A stretch of DNA of 52,173 bases from assembly GCA_028284495.1 (NCBI GenBank), contig JANQRP010000037.1, forward strand, positions 1 to 52,173. The letters are read 5' to 3'. Below, piece after piece: positions 36,871-44,968 of this stretch (the stretch's first letter is position 1; each line of letters starts with the position of its first letter). A program made the position numbers and the translations under genes. The notes beneath the pieces are model-generated. The model saw only the letters and a program-made list of their open reading frames with translations, was not told the origin of the DNA and searched no databases. The DNA is from Longimicrobiales bacterium (GTDB taxonomy: Bacteria > Gemmatimonadota > Gemmatimonadetes > Longimicrobiales > Gaopeijiaceae).

Positions 36871-38128
36871 CGCCGTCGCCGTCCGCGCGGTCCACGCCCC
36901 CTTCTGCCATGCCCCCCTCCGCCACGACCCCCTGTGCCACGACTCCCTGTGCCACGACCGCCGTCGCCATGTGACCGATCTGGTTGGTGCCCGACCTGAA
37001 CATGTCGGGAATCCGGTCGATACCGAGGAGGATGCCGAGCCCCGCCATCGGCGCACCCACCGCCGAGAGCGCCGGTGCGAGCGTCATGATGCTCGCGCTG
37101 GGCACCGGCGCGACCGTCGACGCCGCGAAGAACACGGCGATCGCCGCGCCGACCCACGCGCCTCCGGCTACCGGTACGTCGTACAGCCAAACGAGAAAGA
37201 CGACCGCGGCACCCTGGAATAGCCCGCTTCCGCCCCGGTTCAGGGCCGCCGCGAGCGGAATGACCACGTCGTACACGCCCTCCGAGACACCGAGCTTCGG
37301 TGCGTCGCGAAGGAGCACGGGCAGCGTCGCCACCGAACTCGTCGTCGTGAACCCGACGGTGAAGCTCGCCACCACGTGGCGAAGGAACGTGCCGGGTCCC
37401 ACGCGCCCGACCGTGGCGACGAGCGGGAGGTAGATCGCGGTGATCAGGAGCGCGAGCCCGAGCACGACCACGATCACGAACACCGCGAGCGACTGCAGCA
37501 GACCCAGGCCCATCCGGGCGGTGGCCGGAGCGACGAGGCCGAAGATCCCGATCGGCGCGGTCCAGAGCACCCACTCGACCAGACGGATCAGCGCCGCGGT
37601 CGCGGCGTCGGCGATGTCGACGAGTCGGTCCCGCTTCTCGGCTTCCAGCGTCCCGGCGGCCGCACCGAGGAGCACCGCGAACACGAGCAGCGGAAGGAGG
37701 CTCCCGGCCGCCGCCGCCTCGAACGGATTCGGCGGCACGAGGTTCACCACGAAGTCGACGAGCGAGGGCAGCTCCGACATGGTCGGGGCCGCGCCGTCCG
37801 GGGACGGAATCCGGGGCATGAACCTCAGGCCGAGGCTCATGCCCACCATGCCGATGACCACCGCGGGTACGGTGGTGCCGAGGATGAAGCCGAGGCTGGA
37901 CCCGCCGATGCGCCCGAGCGTGCGCGTGTCCCCGATGCCGGCGACCCCCGAGAACACGATCGCCACCACGAGCGGGATGACGACCATCTGCACACCGCGG
38001 ATGAAGAGGTCGCCGAACGGCGCACTCCACTGGGCGGCCACCATCAGGGCGGGCGAGCCGGTCGTGGCCGCGAGAAGGCCGAGCGCCAGTCCCGCCACGA
38101 GTCCGAGGAGCATCGCGGTGTTGTTCAT
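36857..38128 (-). CDS. Divergent DAACS-family transporter with altered cation-site motifs
   Basis: 423 residues. The overall fold matches the dicarboxylate/amino acid:cation symporters (first helices AMLLGLVAGLALGLL, VQMVVIPLVVAIVFSGVAGIGDTRTLGRIGG; HP1 TTTSSVATLP; TM8 GILLGIDRIPDMFRSGTNQIGH). However, the TM7 motif that is NMDGT in the family reads NRGGS (297-301) and the TM8 Asp of NxxGD is replaced by His386. Both normally coordinate Na+ or H+. A low-complexity tail (390-423) carries VVAQG-type pentapeptides from a 15-bp tandem repeat. It may use a different ion or substrate. Contrast the canonical paralogue at 3293-4591. Confidence 0.9.
   Translation of the reverse strand: MNNTAMLLGLVAGLALGLLAATTGSPALMVAAQWSAPFGDLFIRGVQMVVIPLVVAIVFSGVAGIGDTRTLGRIGGSSLGFILGTTVPAVVIGMVGMSLGLRFMPRIPSPDGAAPTMSELPSLVDFVVNLVPPNPFEAAAAGSLLPLLVFAVLLGAAAGTLEAEKRDRLVDIADAATAALIRLVEWVLWTAPIGIFGLVAPATARMGLGLLQSLAVFVIVVVLGLALLITAIYLPLVATVGRVGPGTFLRHVVASFTVGFTTTSSVATLPVLLRDAPKLGVSEGVYDVVIPLAAALNRGGSGLFQGAAVVFLVWLYDVPVAGGAWVGAAIAVFFAASTVAPVPSASIMTLAPALSAVGAPMAGLGILLGIDRIPDMFRSGTNQIGHMATAVVAQGVVAQGVVAEGGMAEGGVDRADGDGDGGG
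36906..36965. repeat. 15-bp tandem repeat in transporter C-terminus
   Basis: Four consecutive 15-base units (36906-36920, 36921-36935, 36936-36950, 36951-36965), the middle two differing at one base (GCCACGACC/TCCCTGT), others more diverged. They encode the pentapeptide series VVAQG/VVAQG/VVAEG/GMAEG at the cytoplasmic tail of the transporter. Variable-copy slippage is plausible. Confidence 0.7.
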
Positions 38129-38153
38129 GGACCGCGAAGCTACCGGATCGTCG

Positions 38154-39089
38154 TCAGCCCGGCATCTCCCTGAGCAGCGTCCGGAACGACGCCAGGTCGC
38201 CCACCGCCGTGACGCGGGGGTGATCGATCAGGTCGCGGAGCTCGGCTCCGAACGCGCCCCCGAGCACCACACTCGTGGTCGGCTCGAGCAGTTCGAGCAG
38301 CTCCTCGAGCTGGCCCGGAATCCCGTCCCAGGACAGTGGGCTCACGATCGAGAGGCCGACGACGGAGGCGGGCATCGCGCGTGCCGCGGCCGCGATCTCC
38401 GAAGGCGGGAGGTCCTCGCCGAGGAACAGGACCTCCCATTCCGCGAGCGCAGCGGAGGTGGCCGCGAGCAGCCCGCCGAGGTCGTGGTTCTCGCCGGACA
38501 GCATGCCGATGACGACCCGCCGGTCGCTGTCCGAGCGGGAACGCTCCAGCAGCCACCCGAGGATCTGGCGAACGACGGCCGACGCCACATGCTCCTGGGC
38601 GGGACGCAGGTTCCCGGCACGCCACTCGTCGCCGATCGATCCGAGCAGCGGGGCCAGAGCGTCGTCGAGAAACCGCTCGGCGCCGAGCGTGACCGTCAGC
38701 CTCCGAAGCTCCCGGTCCAGACCGGATGCATCCATCGCCCGGACCGCCTCGATCGCGGCGGACAGGTCGACCGCGCCGGCCGCGGGGCGGTCCGCGCGTT
38801 CCCGCGCGACCCGAGCCTCGCGATCCTCGTCGAGCATGCGCTGAAGCTCCGACGTGGAACGATCCGCGATGGTGCCGATCGAACGTCCCGCATCCACCGA
38901 GCGCCGCAGGAGAAGGAGCCGATCCACCTGCTCGTCCGAGTAGAGCCGCTGACCCCCGTCCGATCGCTCCGGCTCGACCACCGCGTACCGGCGCTCCCAT
39001 GCGCGCAGGAGCGTCGGGCTCAGGCCCGTGCGCTCCGCCACGACGCGGATCGGATGACGCGGTTCGGAGGATCGGGAGATCGTGTCCAT
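38154..39089 (-). CDS. CarH/LitR-type MerR regulator with adenosylcobalamin-binding photoreceptor domain
   Basis: 311 residues from ATG 39089 (a TTG 9 bases upstream is possible but lies inside the -10 palindrome). MerR winged helix 12-80 (PIRVVAERTGLSPTLLRAWERRYAVVEPERSDGGQRLYS); helical B12-cap domain 105-180 containing W156-x9-E166-H167, the exact signature of light-sensing CarH photoreceptors; Rossmann cobalamin-binding domain 190-311 with the ExHxxG axial-ligand motif (E200-N-H202-D-L-G205). In CarH, dark AdoCbl-bound tetramers repress and light breaks the Co-C bond. Predicted to repress its own promoter and the divergent fasciclin gene. Confidence 0.93.
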   Translation of the reverse strand: MDTISRSSEPRHPIRVVAERTGLSPTLLRAWERRYAVVEPERSDGGQRLYSDEQVDRLLLLRRSVDAGRSIGTIADRSTSELQRMLDEDREARVARERADRPAAGAVDLSAAIEAVRAMDASGLDRELRRLTVTLGAERFLDDALAPLLGSIGDEWRAGNLRPAQEHVASAVVRQILGWLLERSRSDSDRRVVIGMLSGENHDLGGLLAATSAALAEWEVLFLGEDLPPSEIAAAARAMPASVVGLSIVSPLSWDGIPGQLEELLELLEPTTSVVLGGAFGAELRDLIDHPRVTAVGDLASFRTLLREMPG

Positions 39090-39092
39090 GTA

Positions 39093-39142
39093 GTACAATA
39101 GTTGTACAAGCGGGCTGGGTCAAACTCAATAGTTGGACAAAG
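39093..39142. promoter_or_regulatory. CarH-like operator pair overlapping the regulator promoter
   Basis: On the minus strand a -35 TTGACC (39123-39118), 17-bp spacer and -10 TATTGT (39100-39095) end 5 bp before the regulator ATG, predicting a leaderless or near-leaderless mRNA. The -10 is embedded in the perfect palindrome GTACAA-TAG-TTGTAC (39093-39107). A close copy of the same segment, CAATAGTTGGACAAAG, occurs at 39127-39142 (first copy from 39096), 31 bp away, just upstream of the fasciclin -35. Site geometry fits autorepression by the MerR/B12 protein. Confidence 0.7.
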
Positions 39143-39144
39143 GG

Positions 39145-39173
39145 TTGACACTATCGAACATGGGGGCGAGAAT
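39145..39173 (+). promoter_or_regulatory. Predicted sigma-70-type promoter of fasciclin gene
   Basis: TTGACA at 39145-39150, a 17-bp spacer and GAGAAT at 39168-39173 (4 of 6 match to TATAAT), about 43 bp upstream of the ATG at 39216. It lies immediately downstream of the second operator-like copy (39127-39142), so occupancy there could block RNA polymerase. Sequence fit is seen; use is inferred. Confidence 0.55.
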
Positions 39174-39215
39174 GGTTGCACAAGTCTTGCACACCACCCC
39201 TTCATGGGAGATAGC

Positions 39216-39713
39216 ATGAACCGTTTCATGAGCATCGTCGCCGGTGCGGCCGTCGCGGCTTCCTTCGCCGTGGCCCCGGCTTCGGCCCAGTACTCCGCCG
39301 AGATGGACATCGTCGATACCGCCGTCCAGGCCGGTTCCTTCGAGACGCTCGCGACCGCGCTTCAGGCCGCCGGTCTCGTCGAGACGCTCAAGGGCGAGGG
39401 TCCGTTCACGGTGTTCGCTCCGACCGACGAGGCGTTCGCCAAGCTTCCCGAGGGCACGATCGAGTCGCTCCTCGAGAACCCGGAGCAGCTCGCGGCCGTT
39501 CTGACGTACCACGTCGTCCCGGGCAAGGTCACGGCCGAGCAGGTCGTCGGTCTTTCCGAGGCCACGACGGTTCAGGGCTCGCCGATCTCGATCGAGGTCG
39601 TCGATGGTTCCGTGAAGCTCAACAGCAGCAGCACCGTGGTCACGACGGACGTCCAGGCGTCGAACGGCGTGATCCACGTGATCGACACGGTGATTCTTCC
39701 GCCGAGCAACTGA
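39216..39713 (+). CDS. Secreted single fasciclin-domain protein
   Basis: 165 residues. ATG 39216 has GGGAG just upstream and gives a clean Sec signal ([25 protein letters not shown]). The rest is one FAS1 domain: [76 protein letters not shown] (H1 motif and YH) and [14 protein letters not shown] (H2). FAS1 proteins mediate adhesion or surface interactions. Divergent from the CarH-like regulator and probably under its control, suggesting light- or B12-responsive surface change. Two hairpins follow the stop. Confidence 0.95.
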   Translation: MNRFMSIVAGAAVAASFAVAPASAQYSAEMDIVDTAVQAGSFETLATALQAAGLVETLKGEGPFTVFAPTDEAFAKLPEGTIESLLENPEQLAAVLTYHVVPGKVTAEQVVGLSEATTVQGSPISIEVVDGSVKLNSSSTVVTTDVQASNGVIHVIDTVILPPSN

Positions 39714-39730
39714 CGGACTGAACGCACCGA

Positions 39731-39757
39731 CGTCGGAGAGTCGACCCACCTCCGACG
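39731..39757 (+). terminator. Hairpin after fasciclin gene
   Basis: Arms CGTCGGAG (39731-39738) and CTCCGACG (39750-39757) form an 8-bp stem with an 11-base loop, 17 bp after the fasciclin stop. No following T-run; probably acts together with the next hairpin. Confidence 0.5.
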
Positions 39758-39762
39758 CTCGC

Positions 39763-39800
39763 ACGAGCGGTGGTCGGGCTTCGGCCCGGTCACCGCTCGT
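39763..39800. terminator. Second, stronger hairpin between convergent genes
   Basis: Perfect 10-bp arms ACGAGCGGTG (39763-39772) and CACCGCTCGT (39791-39800) enclose an 18-base loop that itself contains a small GGGC...GCCC stem, followed by CGCGTTT. Located between the fasciclin gene and the convergent small membrane protein gene ending at 39816, so it may serve both. Confidence 0.65.
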
Positions 39801-39815
39801 CGCGTTTCCGGACGT

Positions 39816-40172
39816 TCAGGTCCCGGGCGCCAACGGTCTGGTGCCCGCAGCACGTCGGGTCTCGCGTCGCTCCGCCTCGACCATCCGATCGAGGAACTCC
39901 CGCTCGCGGGTCGTCAGAACGCGGGTCGAGGCACCCTCGATCCTCCGCAGAAGCTGCGTGACTTCGTGCCGGTTCACGGGGTGGAGGCGCGTGAGATCGA
40001 GCGCGGCCCAGCGCTCCCGCGCCTCCAGCTCGCGCATCCAGCGCGCCCGCTGCTCTCCCACCGCCCGCGTCCGTGACTCCTCCGCGACGCGCGACGTTCG
40101 CCGATAGAGCCGCCACACCGCGACGAGCATCGCGGCATTGAGCACGATCAGTACGGCGAGGATGATGGTCAT
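39816..40172 (-). CDS. Small membrane-anchored protein of unknown function
   Basis: 118 residues from ATG 40172; longer in-frame starts add a non-hydrophobic leader and are not preferred. One N-terminal helix (MTIILAVLIVLNAAMLVAVWRLYRR) followed by a highly charged Arg/Glu-rich helical region (RVAEESRTRAVGEQRARWMRELEARERWAALDLTRLHPVNRHEVTQLLRRIEGASTRVLTTREREFLDRMVEAE), probably a coiled coil in the cytoplasm. No family recognised. No strong ribosome-binding site, so the start is uncertain. Confidence 0.6.
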   Translation of the reverse strand: MTIILAVLIVLNAAMLVAVWRLYRRTSRVAEESRTRAVGEQRARWMRELEARERWAALDLTRLHPVNRHEVTQLLRRIEGASTRVLTTREREFLDRMVEAERRETRRAAGTRPLAPGT

Positions 40173-40279
40173 CGGGCGAGTGGTGCGGGTCGTGTCGCGG
40201 TGGTTCCACGTTACCTTCGTTCTGGAGCCGCCGGAAGTTTCGGCGAGCGCCTCAGCCGACCCTCGCACCGGCACACCGA

Positions 40280-40843
40280 ATGGACGGAACGAACGGCCCC
40301 CCACCCGCTTTCGAACCTGGTTCCCCGCGCGCGTCGGAGCCCGCTTCTGAGTCCACGTCGGAGCCCGCTTCCGGCACCGCGACGGTAGTCGGCCGCGTCG
40401 AGGCCCTGTGGGTCAAGCGCGCGCATCGCGGTACGATGGACGCCCGGGAATGGATCACGCTGGTGGCGGGACGCGGCGTCGACGGAAGCGCGGATCAGGG
40501 CAGAGCCCGCCAGGTGACCATGATCGAGCGCGAGGTCTTCGATCGGGTCTCGGCGGAGCTCGGCCAGGACGTGGATCCCGCGGTTCGGCGGGCGAACGTC
40601 CTCCTTTCCGGAATCCGCCTCGAGGGGGCCCGCAACCGCGTCCTTCGGCTGGGCGCCTGCCGCATCGAGGTCGTCGGGGAGACGCGTCCCTGCGAGCGCA
40701 TGGACGAGGCCGTGCCGGGTCTGCGCTCGGCGCTCGACGCGGGCTGGGGCGGCGGTGCGTTCGGACGGGTCCTGGACGACGGCGAAGTGCGGGTCGGCGA
40801 CGAGGTCCGCTTCGAGGATCAGCCGGCGAAGGGGGGCGCATGA
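40280..40843 (+). CDS. MOSC-domain protein
   Basis: 187 residues, ATG 40280. After a low-complexity Ser/Glu/Pro leader (ASEPASESTSEPAS), the MOSC domain runs from about residue 35: VEALWVKRAHRGTM...VTLVAGRGVDGSADQGRARQVTMIEREVFDRVSAELG...RRANVLLSGIRLEGARNRVLRLGACRIEVVGETRPCERMDE, with the conserved TRPCERMD Cys near the C-terminus that contacts the molybdenum cofactor or persulfide in this family. Likely a stand-alone YiiM/MOSC-type reductase or sulfur carrier. 19 bp separate it from the nuclease gene. Confidence 0.9.
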   Translation: MDGTNGPPPAFEPGSPRASEPASESTSEPASGTATVVGRVEALWVKRAHRGTMDAREWITLVAGRGVDGSADQGRARQVTMIEREVFDRVSAELGQDVDPAVRRANVLLSGIRLEGARNRVLRLGACRIEVVGETRPCERMDEAVPGLRSALDAGWGGGAFGRVLDDGEVRVGDEVRFEDQPAKGGA

Positions 40844-40862
40844 AGCGCCGCGGCGGATCACG

Positions 40863-41801
40863 ATGACCGCCGGGCGGACCGCCGCGTCCCTCGTGCCGTC
40901 GATCGTGCTGGCCTTCGTGCCCACCCTCGCGCCTGGCCTCGCACCTGGCCTCGCACCGACCGCCGAGAGATGGGGCGAGAAAGGTCACGAGATGGCGGCG
41001 CACGCGGCGGCGACCCGTCTGCCGACGGACATGCCCCTCTTCTTTCGCGCGTCCGTGGCGCAGTTGACCTACCTGAACCCGGAGCCCGACCGGTGGCGGA
41101 GCCGCGACCTTGTCGAGATGGATCAGGCGTTCAGCTACGACCACTACACCGACTACGAGAACCTCCCCACAGGTGCGCTCGAAGCGCCCGATCGCTGGGA
41201 GTTCCTCGCTCTGCTCTATGACGCCGGCCTCGAGAAGCCCGAGCGCGACGCCGGGTTCCTGGTCTTCCACATGATCGAGCTCTACCAGCGGCTCGTCACC
41301 GAGTGGCGCCTCTGGTCCGACGCCACCGGTGCCGAGCGACGCTTCATCGAGCAGCGCATCCTCAACGACGCCGGAACGCTGGGGCACTACGTGACCGACG
41401 CCTCTCAGCCGCACCACACGACGATCCACTTCAACGGCTGGAACGCGTCGGGCGCCCGGCAGGTCTCGAATCCCGAGGGCTTCACCGAGGAGCGCGACTT
41501 CCACGGGCGCTTCGAGACAGCGTTCGTCGGAGCTGCCGTGGATCAGCCCGACGTGGACGCCGCGATGCGGCCAGCGCGCCCGGTGGACGACGCGCGCGCC
41601 TTCATCATCGAGCACTTCATGGAGAGCCACGGCGAGGTGGAGCAGCTCTACCGGCTCGAGCTGCAGCACGGCTTCCAGCCCTTCGAACCCCCCCACCCGG
41701 ACGAGGTTGCGTTCGCCGCCGAGCGGCTCGCCGCAGGCGCGTCCGCGCTGCGTGACCTCTGGGTCGCCGCATGGCGCGAGGGGACGGGAGCGGTCAACTG
41801 A
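40863..41801 (+). CDS. Exported S1/P1-type zinc nuclease or phospholipase C-like protein
   Basis: 312 residues, ATG 40863. Signal segment LVPSIVLAFVPTLAPGLAPGLAPTAERW; in the S1/P1 and PLC-type family the mature protein starts with the Trp that binds zinc, matching W37 followed by GEKGHEMAA (H42). Further zinc ligands: SYDHYTD and the central GHYVTDASQPHHTTIHFNG, with Asp and His residues of the trinuclear site. Predicted single-strand nuclease/3'-nucleotidase or phospholipase C. A 12-bp repeat in the leader encodes LAPG copies. Downstream UDG start may overlap its end. Confidence 0.85.
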   Translation: MTAGRTAASLVPSIVLAFVPTLAPGLAPGLAPTAERWGEKGHEMAAHAAATRLPTDMPLFFRASVAQLTYLNPEPDRWRSRDLVEMDQAFSYDHYTDYENLPTGALEAPDRWEFLALLYDAGLEKPERDAGFLVFHMIELYQRLVTEWRLWSDATGAERRFIEQRILNDAGTLGHYVTDASQPHHTTIHFNGWNASGARQVSNPEGFTEERDFHGRFETAFVGAAVDQPDVDAAMRPARPVDDARAFIIEHFMESHGEVEQLYRLELQHGFQPFEPPHPDEVAFAAERLAAGASALRDLWVAAWREGTGAVN

Positions 41802-42529
41802 GGGGCGGGAGTTCCGGCGCGGCCCACGACACCGGACCGGTCGGCATGCGTGCGCTCGACGCCCGCGTCCACGAATGCCGGCGCTGCCCCCGCCTCGTCG
41901 AGTGGCGGGAGCGGGTCGCGCGCGAGAAGCGGCGCTCGTTCGCGACGGACGAGTACTGGGGCCGTCCGGTGTCGGGTTTCGGCCCCGGCGACGCCCGCCT
42001 CCTCGTCGTCGGACTGGCCCCCGCCGCCCACGGCGCGAACCGGACCGGCCGGATGTTCACCGGTGACCGCTCGGGCGACTGGCTGTATGCCGCCCTGCAC
42101 CGCGCCAGCTTCGCGTCGCAGCCGAAGTCCACCGGACGAGACGACGGGCTCGAACTCTTCGACTGCCGGGTCACCTCCGCCGTGAAGTGCGCGCCCCCCG
42201 CCAACCGCCCGAACCCCGACGAACGCAAACGCTGCGCACCCTTCCTCCGGGAAGAGATCGAGCTGCTGCTCCCGACGCTCCGGTGCGTCGTGGCGCTCGG
42301 AGGCTTCGGGTGGGCGAACACCCTCCGCATGCTCGACGAAATCGGCTTCGACATCCCGACGCCGCGTCCGAAGTTCGGGCACGGTGCCGAGGTGACTCTC
42401 GCTCGGGGCGACCGGCAGCTCCACCTCGTCGGCTCCTACCACCCGAGTCAGCAGAACACCTTCACCGGCCGGCTCACCGAGGAGATGTTCGACGCGGTCT
42501 GGCGGCGCGCGCGCGCCCTCCTAGGTTGA
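41771..42529 (+). CDS. Uracil-DNA glycosylase family 5 (UDGb-type)
   Basis: 252 residues if ATG 41771 is used (31-bp overlap with the nuclease gene); ATG 41846 (MRALDARVHECRRCP) is an equally plausible start. Fe-S ligands: CRRCPRLVEW (C36, C39), CRVTSAVKC and KRCAPFL. Active-site motif A GLAPAAHGANRTGRMFTGDRSGDWLY is the family 5 (UDGb) form, and the C-terminal motif HPSQQNTFTGRLT is also typical. It removes uracil (and hypoxanthine in family 5) from DNA to start base-excision repair, fitting a high-GC genome prone to C deamination. Confidence 0.93.
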   Translation: MARGDGSGQLRGGSSGAAHDTGPVGMRALDARVHECRRCPRLVEWRERVAREKRRSFATDEYWGRPVSGFGPGDARLLVVGLAPAAHGANRTGRMFTGDRSGDWLYAALHRASFASQPKSTGRDDGLELFDCRVTSAVKCAPPANRPNPDERKRCAPFLREEIELLLPTLRCVVALGGFGWANTLRMLDEIGFDIPTPRPKFGHGAEVTLARGDRQLHLVGSYHPSQQNTFTGRLTEEMFDAVWRRARALLG

Positions 42530-42570
42530 GGGTCCGTCCCCACCCGACCCCATCCGGACGAATCCACGCC

Positions 42571-43830
42571 ATGCAACGCCGCGATTTCATCCGTACCGCC
42601 GCCGTCTCCGCCGGAGCCCTCGCCACCGGCGCCACCTCGCTCGAAGCGTCCGAGCGCCCCGCCGCCCCGTACATCAATCGCGGCTTCCGCGCCCGCCCCA
42701 TCGTGCTCTCCGACCTGAGCGGGATCGGGTTCACCAACAACGGGCCCGAAAGCGCCGTGGAGCGAGCCTTCCGCGGGATCACCGAGGGCGAGGACGTCCT
42801 GGACGCGCTGATCGCCGGTGTGAACATCCCCGAGAACGACCCCACCGAGAGCGGCATCGGCTTCGGGGGTCTGCCCAACGCCGACGGCGTGGTTCAGCTC
42901 GACTCGTGCTGCATGCACGGACCCCGAAAGTGGGCCGGTGGCGTGGCCGGCATCGAGGGGGTCAAGACGCCGTCGCGGGTCGCTCGGGCCGTCGCGGAGC
43001 TCACCGACCACCACCTCATCGCCGGACACGGCGCGAGGGAGTTCGCGCGGTCGCTCGGATTCGAGATCCACGACGACCTCAACACCGACAACTCCCGCCA
43101 GCTCTGGCTCGAGTGGCAACGGCGCGTGGACCCCGGGCACTGGCTCGACCCCAACGCGCGACTGCAGGGGCAGGGACGGCCGGGCGAAGTGACCGATCCC
43201 GACGTCATTCGCCGGAACCGCGGTGGGAACGGCGATGGCGGCGCGACCCTTGCGGACGGCACCCCGCTGCTGACGCCCGTGCAGATGCGTCTCCGCGCGG
43301 ACGCCTACCTGAGCGCCGGTCTCGACATGGTCGCCGAGGGACTCGTCCCCGCGCACTCGTTCTGGGGCACCATCAACTGCAACGGCGTGAACGCCGACGG
43401 CGACATCTGCGGCGTCACGACCACCAGCGGACTCGCGTGGAAGATCCCCGGGCGCGTCGGCGACTCGCCGATCCTCGGCGCCGGTCTGTACGTCGACAAC
43501 GACGTGGGTGCCGCCGGGTCCACCGGTCGGGGCGAGGCGAACCTCTACAACCTCTCGTCGTTCATGATCGTCGAGTTCCTGCGGCAGGGCATGGCCCCGA
43601 AGGACGCCGGCATGGCCGTGCTGGAACGGATCCGCGCCAACAACGTCGAGCCCCGCCTGCAGCGCGAGGACGGCGAGCCCAGCTTCGACGTACGCTTCTT
43701 CATCGTGAACAAGGCGGGCGAGTACGCTGGCGTCGCCATGCACGGCCGGGCCGAGAACCGCTTCGCCGTGTGCGACGAGAACGGCGCGCGGGAAGAGGCG
43801 CTCGAAGGGCTGGTGGGGCCGCCGCGGTAG
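42571..43830 (+). CDS. Tat-exported N4-(beta-N-acetylglucosaminyl)-L-asparaginase-like Ntn hydrolase
   Basis: 419 residues, ATG 42571. Twin-arginine signal QRRDFIRTAAVSAGALATGA. The mature part follows aspartylglucosaminidase (Ntn hydrolase): ESAVERAFRGITEGEDVLDALIAGVNIPENDP, GLPNADGVVQLDSCCMHG, and GLAWKIPGRVGDSPILGAGLYVDNDVGAAGSTGRGE matches the substrate-binding GRVGDSPxxGAGxY block. Autocleavage/nucleophile Thr is T267 in FWGTINC, where human AGA has HDT, so the residue before the Thr is Gly rather than Asp. Would process to alpha and beta chains and cleave Asn-linked glycans or asparagine derivatives in the periplasm. Confidence 0.9.
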   Translation: MQRRDFIRTAAVSAGALATGATSLEASERPAAPYINRGFRARPIVLSDLSGIGFTNNGPESAVERAFRGITEGEDVLDALIAGVNIPENDPTESGIGFGGLPNADGVVQLDSCCMHGPRKWAGGVAGIEGVKTPSRVARAVAELTDHHLIAGHGAREFARSLGFEIHDDLNTDNSRQLWLEWQRRVDPGHWLDPNARLQGQGRPGEVTDPDVIRRNRGGNGDGGATLADGTPLLTPVQMRLRADAYLSAGLDMVAEGLVPAHSFWGTINCNGVNADGDICGVTTTSGLAWKIPGRVGDSPILGAGLYVDNDVGAAGSTGRGEANLYNLSSFMIVEFLRQGMAPKDAGMAVLERIRANNVEPRLQREDGEPSFDVRFFIVNKAGEYAGVAMHGRAENRFAVCDENGAREEALEGLVGPPR

Positions 43831-43945
43831 GACCGGAACGTCCGACGACGTCGGCCGCCCGGCTGCTCACCCACGGCGACGATCGAGAGGGTGAGTTCGC
43901 CGGACGCGAGACCAAGAAGTACCGGGATCAGAAGGTGGTGTCGAA

Positions 43946-44683
43946 TCACTGGACAGCGTCTCGGAGGCGGAGTCCGTCGGGGTCGCCCCAGAGGTGGAAC
44001 ACGCAATCGGTTCGCTGGCCGTCCCCCGCGCAGACGACCGCGTCCGAGAGGTCCCAGACGTCGGTCTGGCACGCCGCGGCGAACTCGGTACGCGGATCGC
44101 CGTCGTCGAACAGGTTTCCACCGCGATAGTCGTTGTCCCGCGCGAACGTGACCGCCACGATGTTCTGGAACGACCCCTGATACAGGACTCGGTCGGTGTC
44201 TGCCCGCGCCACGCTCGTGAGTACGCGAGCGTCGAGTACGCAGGGGTCGTCGACCATCTCGACCGCCAGGTCGGGACGCGCGAGCCGAAGCATCGAGAGC
44301 GCGGGAAGGAGGGAGAGGTCGACCTCGTGCGTACCCGCGTCGAAGTCCACCGCGAGCTCGAACCGGTCGAAGCCCTGCGTCGTCTGAGCCCCGACCGGCA
44401 CCGGGTCACCCTTCCACAGGTCGAGCACGAGCGTCCCCACGCGGCGCGCTCCGCCATCGAAGCGACCTCGAATGTCGACGATCCCGCGCTCCAGTGGAAT
44501 CTCCTCCCCCGCGAGGCGGGCCGTGCCGCCGGTGTAGCTCTCCGCCGTGCCAGTGACACGCAGCTCGACGGTTTCCGTCTCGGGTCCAACGGGCTCGGAG
44601 TCGCACGCCCCCATCGCCAGTCCCGCGATCACCACGCACGCCAGGGTGCGGCCGCGCGCCCCTCGTGCAGATCGAATATCCAT
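43946..44683 (-). CDS. Lipoprotein of unknown function
   Basis: 245 residues from ATG 44683 (upstream in-frame starts would bury the signal). Arg-rich n-region, hydrophobic LACVVIAGLAM and lipobox MGAC. The mature protein is beta-rich and has cysteines in PCVLDA, AACQTDVW, VVCAGDGQRTDCVFHLW, a pattern suggesting disulphides. No family recognised; the repeated VGTLVLDLWKG/FDRFELAVDFDAGTHEVDLSLLP strands look like an extracellular beta-sandwich. Convergent with the asparaginase-like gene; about 285 bp of unannotated sequence separates it from the divergent GNAT gene. Confidence 0.7.
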   Translation of the reverse strand: MDIRSARGARGRTLACVVIAGLAMGACDSEPVGPETETVELRVTGTAESYTGGTARLAGEEIPLERGIVDIRGRFDGGARRVGTLVLDLWKGDPVPVGAQTTQGFDRFELAVDFDAGTHEVDLSLLPALSMLRLARPDLAVEMVDDPCVLDARVLTSVARADTDRVLYQGSFQNIVAVTFARDNDYRGGNLFDDGDPRTEFAAACQTDVWDLSDAVVCAGDGQRTDCVFHLWGDPDGLRLRDAVQ

Positions 44684-44968
44684 CACGCCAATACCCTCCG
44701 GGCCGGTTTCCAAGTCATGCGCGGGAGTCGCCCTCATGGCGCGGATCCCGCGCACCTGGAATGATAAGCGCAAGCCGTCGCCCGAACGGGTCATCCCGTC
44801 ATGCACGGTGGCCCGGGGTGAGCCGGTCGACAGGAATCCGGTGATCCGATCCGAGGGATTCTGGCGCTCCAGGGTGTGGGACGGCGTCACCGCCTTCGTT
44901 CAAGTCCACCCCCACCTAGCAGTGATACGCTCCATGACTGATCACGCCAAGCCGGCGGGGGCAGACGC

